Shown: in pieces, positions 6,157 through 7,146 of the stretch
How positions within the stretch are numbered: the stretch's first letter is position 1
Layout of the letters: each line of letters begins with the position of its first letter
From: Spirochaetota bacterium
Lineage (GTDB): Bacteria > Spirochaetota > UBA4802 > UB4802
DNA: 7,146 nucleotides
Reading direction: 5' to 3'
Assembly: GCA_029548025.1 (NCBI GenBank)
Contig: JAKPOE010000104.1
Location: 1 to 7,146 of the forward strand
Notes under the pieces: generated by a model
Told to the model about the DNA's origin: nothing
Databases searched by the model: none
What the model saw: only the letters and a program-made list of their open reading frames with translations
Program-made: the position numbers and the translations under genes

Positions 6157-6507
6157 CTATTTTGGCATAATACAGGTGCCATTAAACTTTGCTCCATTTT
6201 CAACATACAGGTCAGGTGTTACAATGTCACCTGACATATTGCTGTGTTCAAAAATTTCAATAAGCTTTGTAGCTTTAATTTTACCCTGACATTTGCCACT
6301 TATTGAAACAGTGGAAGCGGTAATTTCAGCACTTACCCTGGCTTCATCTCCTATGATAAGTGTGCCGTCAGTTTGAACCTTCCCTTCTAAAGAGCCTTTA
6401 ATCTTTAATGATGATTTAAATTTTAATGTACCCCGGAATGAAATATCGCTTGCAATTACTGTAGCTATCTTATTTTCATCCTCTATAATTTCTTTTTGTT
6501 CTACCAT
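6157..6507 (-). CDS. Bactofilin-family polymerising cytoskeletal protein
   Basis: Bactofilins form nucleotide-independent filaments beneath the cytoplasmic membrane and help localise cell-wall or envelope proteins and shape cells. This 116-residue protein is mostly the right-handed beta-helix core, with short repeating strands carrying small and charged turns: FRGTLKFKSSLKIKGSLEG (24-42), GTLIIGDEARVSAEITA, STVSISGKCQGKIKAT and the signature MSGDIVTPDLYVENGAKFNG (91-110). Short non-helical tails flank the core, as in minimal bactofilins. The start is fixed by a strong Shine-Dalgarno, GGAGGA on the - strand (6514-6519), six bases before the ATG. It is the first gene of a two-gene - strand unit with the beta-barrel-like gene, which suggests, without proving, a shared envelope role. 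Confidence 0.9.
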   Translation of the reverse strand: MVEQKEIIEDENKIATVIASDISFRGTLKFKSSLKIKGSLEGKVQTDGTLIIGDEARVSAEITASTVSISGKCQGKIKATKLIEIFEHSNMSGDIVTPDLYVENGAKFNGTCIMPK

Positions 6508-6541
6508 ATTGTCTCCTCCGAAAATAGAATTATCCTCTCAA

Positions 6542-6568
6542 TGTTATTCTGGGCGTTACTCGGAATCT
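6542..6568. repeat. Degenerate palindromic repeat, copy A
   Basis: This 27-nt unit starts TGTTATTCTG and ends CGGAATCT. It aligns without gaps to copy B (6583-6609) at 17 of 27 positions. ATTCTG (6546-6551) can pair with CGGAAT (6561-6566), with one G-U pair, around a 9-nt loop. The form resembles the widespread bacterial GTCATTC...GAATC palindromic repeats, here decayed. It lies 22 bases beyond the bactofilin Shine-Dalgarno, probably in that gene's upstream region. Confidence 0.5.
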
Positions 6569-6582
6569 GCTTTCGCCGTATT

Positions 6583-6609
6583 TGTCATTCTGTACTTGTT
6601 CTGGAATCC
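6583..6609. repeat. Degenerate palindromic repeat, copy B
   Basis: This second 27-nt unit starts TGTCATTCTG and ends CTGGAATCC, 41 nt downstream of copy A. ATTCTG (6587-6592) faces TGGAAT (6602-6607) with two G-U pairs and a 9-nt loop. The TGTCATTC and GGAATCC ends match the common form of such repeats better than copy A does. Confidence 0.5.
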
Positions 6610-6653
6610 AAATGACTGTCGACAAATATATGTATCCCAATTTCTCAGGCATA

Positions 6654-6736
6654 ATGCTATCCATTGCAAACTCATTAAAAGTAAAATACTGTACTATTAC
6701 TGCTGTAATGTCAATTCAATTTATCATGGATAGCAT
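6654..6736 (+). repeat. Perfect 11-bp inverted repeat enclosing 61 nt, followed by T5
   Basis: ATGCTATCCAT (6654-6664) and ATGGATAGCAT (6726-6736) are exact reverse complements. Between them lies a smaller perfect hairpin, ATTAC-TGCT-GTAAT (6696-6709). Five Ts follow at 6738-6742. No protein is encoded here. It could be a structured leader or small RNA, or a remnant of a miniature element, although no target duplication is visible. Confidence 0.5.
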
Positions 6737-6783
6737 ATTTTTAATAAAAAAGAAAAAAATTCTTGCATAAATCAATCACGGAT

Positions 6784-6789
6784 TATAAT
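6784..6789 (+). promoter_or_regulatory. Possible -10 box (TATAAT), distal, for the YlbF-family gene
   Basis: A perfect TATAAT lies 112 bases before the ATG at 6902. TTGCAT (6763-6768) is 15 bases upstream and matches only the TTG of a -35 box, at short spacing. The region is AT-rich, so chance matches are likely. Confidence 0.3.
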
Positions 6790-6823
6790 TGAGAGAAAAT
6801 GTAATATACACTTTAATGTATTG

Positions 6824-6829
6824 TATAAT
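6824..6829 (+). promoter_or_regulatory. Possible -10 box (TATAAT), proximal, for the YlbF-family gene
   Basis: A second perfect TATAAT, preceded directly by TTG, is 72 bases before the start codon. No good -35 hexamer is found at 16-18 bases upstream. It is at least as plausible as the distal box by position and equally limited by AT-rich context. Confidence 0.32.
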
Positions 6830-6887
6830 AAAACTACTCTATATAGATCAACAATTTTATCAAAAACTATTGAAGCAATAATAATGA

Positions 6888-6893
6888 AGGAGA
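6888..6893 (+). promoter_or_regulatory. Ribosome-binding site AGGAGA of the YlbF-family gene
   Basis: AGGAGA stands eight bases before the ATG at 6902 and fixes the start of a gene cut off by the window. Confidence 0.75.
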
Positions 6894-6901
6894 AATATTG
6901 T

Positions 6902-7146
6902 ATGGAAGAAATTTTACAAAAAGCAAATGAATTAGGGCTAATGATTAAAGGCAGTGATATTTTTAAGCGGTATGAAGAATTGGTAAAAAAAATTGAAGCT
7001 GATAGTAATGCACGCACATTGTTAGATGAATATATAAAAATGAGTGAAGATATATATAAGAAAGAATCATCAGGTGGTGTAGTTGAAGTTGAGGAAAAGC
7101 AAAAATTACAGGATTTAAGTCAGAAGGTATCGGAAAATCAGCTTAT
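6902..7146 (+). CDS. YlbF/YmcA-family regulator, N-terminal part (3' truncated by window)
   Basis: The first 81 residues are visible and the frame is open to the window edge. The protein is highly charged and helical, with the pattern of the Com_YlbF family: an opening helix MEEILQKANELGLMIKGSDIF, then YEELVKKIEADSNARTLLDEYIKMSEDIYKK, a turn with GGV at about 58-60 and a second long helix, VEEKQKLQDLSQKVSENQ. The family pairing of 'IK-S--F--Y' with 'I--D--A--LL-E' is well kept. In Firmicutes, YlbF and YmcA form a complex with YaaT that acts on RNase Y-dependent mRNA processing and on competence and sporulation; in other phyla the role is not established. It diverges from the bactofilin operon and has its own Shine-Dalgarno. 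Its stop codon and any C-terminal features lie outside the window. Confidence 0.78.
   Translation, partial: MEEILQKANELGLMIKGSDIFKRYEELVKKIEADSNARTLLDEYIKMSEDIYKKESSGGVVEVEEKQKLQDLSQKVSENQL

Larger units (their letters stand above)
6508..6901. other. 394-nt intergenic region with repeats, no convincing gene
   Basis: This gap lies between the divergently transcribed bactofilin and YlbF-family genes. Open frames at 6509-6733 and 6582-6770 have no ribosome-binding site and no recognisable composition (Cys/Tyr-rich, low complexity), so I do not call them genes. It contains two related 27-nt repeats, a long-range 11-bp inverted repeat and two TATAAT boxes, each listed separately. Confidence 0.6.

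Noticed and set aside
6211..6235. 8-bp inverted repeat GTCAGGTG/CACCTGAC within the bactofilin gene
   Set aside because: It falls in codons for the conserved GDIVTPDL motif, so protein constraint can explain it, and it does not match the RAYT motif.
6509..6770. Two short + strand open frames in the bactofilin upstream region
   Set aside because: They have no Shine-Dalgarno, an unusual Cys/Tyr content, and overlap the repeats; they are likely chance.
6772..7017. Open frame on the - strand over the YlbF-family gene
   Set aside because: It is a shadow of the + strand gene, which has a good ribosome site and family match.
1..7146. CRISPR array, tRNA or rRNA gene
   Set aside because: No regularly spaced repeats and no recognisable tRNA or rRNA sequence were seen on either strand.

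Overview
The window carries most of a futalosine-pathway (Mqn) menaquinone operon on the + strand, followed by a short convergent envelope/cytoskeleton pair on the - strand and the start of a new + strand gene. In order: the 3' end of a UbiA-type prenyltransferase (mqnP-like, 1-231); a REP-associated tyrosine transposase (RAYT) cassette (about 236-1004); ubiX (1061-1663); mqnE (1644-2729); mqnA (2742-3551); mqnC (3561-4631); menG/ubiE (4628-5404). On the - strand lie a bactofilin (6507-6157) and, 28 nt downstream, an exported beta-barrel-like protein (6128-5478). A YlbF/YmcA-family gene begins at 6902 and runs off the right edge.

MqnA makes 3-enolpyruvyl-benzoate from chorismate, MqnE joins it to a SAM-derived adenosyl group to give aminofutalosine, and MqnC cyclises dehypoxanthine futalosine. 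UbiX would make prenylated FMN for a UbiD-type naphthoate decarboxylase, the UbiA-like enzyme adds the polyprenyl tail and MenG performs the final methylation. The nucleosidase (MqnB/MTAN), MqnD and the UbiD-like enzyme are not here and must be encoded elsewhere.

The most notable signal is a short motif, GGGGTCAGAGC. It flanks the RAYT gene in inverted orientation and occurs twice more inside mqnE in two different reading frames. It therefore looks like a dispersed RAYT-associated repeat that has reached coding sequence. The 394-nt gap between the bactofilin and YlbF-family genes holds two related 27-nt hairpin-like repeats and a perfect 11-bp inverted repeat enclosing 61 nt. Neither is explained by a gene.

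The organism is a diderm bacterium with moderate-to-low GC that makes menaquinone by the futalosine route. It has a signal-peptide-bearing beta-barrel-like protein and a bactofilin. A member of Spirochaetota or a similar diderm lineage would fit, but this is a guess from gene content rather than a phylogenetic result. I found no entirely new multi-gene system. The repeat family in and around mqnE and the structured intergenic region are the best candidates for something undescribed.
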